Assembly (NCBI GenBank): GCA_947489445.1
Contig: CANLDN010000005.1
Location: 124,001 to 188,000, forward strand
Origin: an uncultured Paracoccaceae bacterium
GTDB lineage: Bacteria; Pseudomonadota; Alphaproteobacteria; Rhodobacterales; Rhodobacteraceae
Direction of reading: 5' to 3'
Length of the DNA: 64,000 nucleotides
The notes under the pieces: generated by a model
The model's input: only the letters and a program-made list of their open reading frames with translations
What the model was told of the DNA's origin: nothing
Database searches by the model: none
Shown: one piece after another, positions 63,492 to 64,000 of the stretch
Layout of the letters: each line of letters begins with the position of its first letter
Position numbering within the stretch: the first letter of the stretch is position 1
Made by a program: the position numbers and the translations under genes

Positions 63492-64000
63492 TCAGCGCGA
63501 TACGAGCAGTTTCGCCAGCTGTGGATGCGGGAAATTGCGGTGTACGGTGACTGCGAAAAATGTCTCGGTGATCGGTAGGTCGAAGGGCGCACTTTGCAAC
63601 AGACCTGATGCGATTTCATCAGCCAGAACCACTGTCGGTGCGACGGCCACGCCAACACCTTCGCGGGCCAGAAGCCGTACCATCGCCATGTCATCCACAT
63701 CCGCTGCGATGCGCGGGTTGATCCCCATTTGCGCCATCAGACTGTCAAATCCCGCCCGAATGGCGCTATCGGTTGGAACAATCAACGGTGCGTTCGCCAG
63801 CAGGTCGGCCAGCGTGTTATATTGCAACAGGGTTGGCTTACCGTGGATACCCACCGTCTGCTCTGCGATCTTATGCGCGGTAAATTCGGCCGCCCCCTGC
63901 GGCGGCGCCGTGGTCAGCACAACATCCAAGGCGAGCGCCTTGAGCTGATCCAGCAACACGGTCGGGCTGCCAGACCGCAACACAACATCGACATCCGCCC
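63492..64000 (-). CDS. LysR-family transcription regulator (5' end outside window)
   Basis: The visible 169 residues form the LysR substrate-binding domain: VDVVLRSGSPTVLLDQLKALALDVVLTT, IVPTDSAIRAGFDSLMAQMG, DDMAMVRLLAREGVGVAVAPTVV (in parts). The frame is open through base 64000, so the HTH is beyond the edge. The pattern resembles NhaR-type regulators (end HRNFPHPQLAKLLV), but this is not certain. It is on the same strand as yajC and lies upstream of it (169 bp), probably a separate unit. Confidence 0.88.
   Translation of the reverse strand, partial: ADVDVVLRSGSPTVLLDQLKALALDVVLTTAPPQGAAEFTAHKIAEQTVGIHGKPTLLQYNTLADLLANAPLIVPTDSAIRAGFDSLMAQMGINPRIAADVDDMAMVRLLAREGVGVAVAPTVVLADEIASGLLQSAPFDLPITETFFAVTVHRNFPHPQLAKLLVSR

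Overview
This window looks like chromosomal DNA from a marine alphaproteobacterium of the Roseobacter group (Rhodobacteraceae). The evidence is a complete Rhodobacter-type gene transfer agent (GTA) cluster, a DMSP lyase of the DddP family with all six metal ligands at the expected residue numbers, an acyl-homoserine-lactone (AHL) luxR/luxI locus, the yajC-secDF-ccmABCDG order, and GC of roughly 55-60%. The genus cannot be fixed from sequence alone. No rRNA, CRISPR array, insertion sequence or plasmid origin was seen. One tRNA, tRNA-Leu(UAG), is present.

Layout. 1-3.2 kb: end of the pyruvate dehydrogenase genes (pdhB partial, pdhC) facing cysE. 3.2-17.4 kb: the GTA structural operon on the minus strand, from terminase g1 through capsid and tail to the 1300-residue g15, plus a small conserved gene at its end. 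17.5-23.2 kb: the fatty-acid block fabD-fabG-acpP / fabF-mltG on the minus strand, interrupted by an opposite-strand PilZ-type membrane gene. 23.4-25.9 kb: a cytochrome b561-YceI fusion, a free YceI and a membrane protein. 26.2-27.4 kb: rpsF-rpsR-rplI. 27.6-33.1 kb: a TbpB-like lipoprotein, a membrane protein with a decayed partial duplicate, a Tat-exported nucleotidase and a periplasmic protein under a twin-palindrome operator. 33.4-39 kb: tig, tRNA-Leu, a minimal Hint protein, nnrD/nnrE as two genes, glnB-glnA. 39-47 kb: dddP, several single enzymes, bioY, purB. 47-52.4 kb: luxI-luxR, a divergent LuxR-like protein with no DNA-binding domain, an orphan fliG, a three-gene nitrile/thiocyanate hydratase set and an LpxL-type acyltransferase. 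53.3-56 kb: acnA. 57.3-63.3 kb: yajC-secD-secF-(Mth938-like)-ccmABCDG on the minus strand. The window closes inside a LysR-type regulator.

Most is core chromosome. The parts worth a second look are (i) the quorum-sensing locus, where an autoinducer-binding-only LuxR paralogue diverges from luxR and lies 49 bp upstream of a lone fliG; (ii) the complete GTA cluster with a perfect 10-bp-arm palindrome between mltG and g1 and a nested hairpin between g6 and the capsid gene; (iii) the three-gene metal hydratase arranged like thiocyanate hydrolase; (iv) the PilZ gene inside the fab block; (v) an identical-architecture operator pair flanking a -35 element; and (vi) small palindromic units that supply the stop codons of two unrelated genes. 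No wholly new multi-gene system could be demonstrated; the LuxR-like/fliG pair is the best candidate for undescribed regulation.
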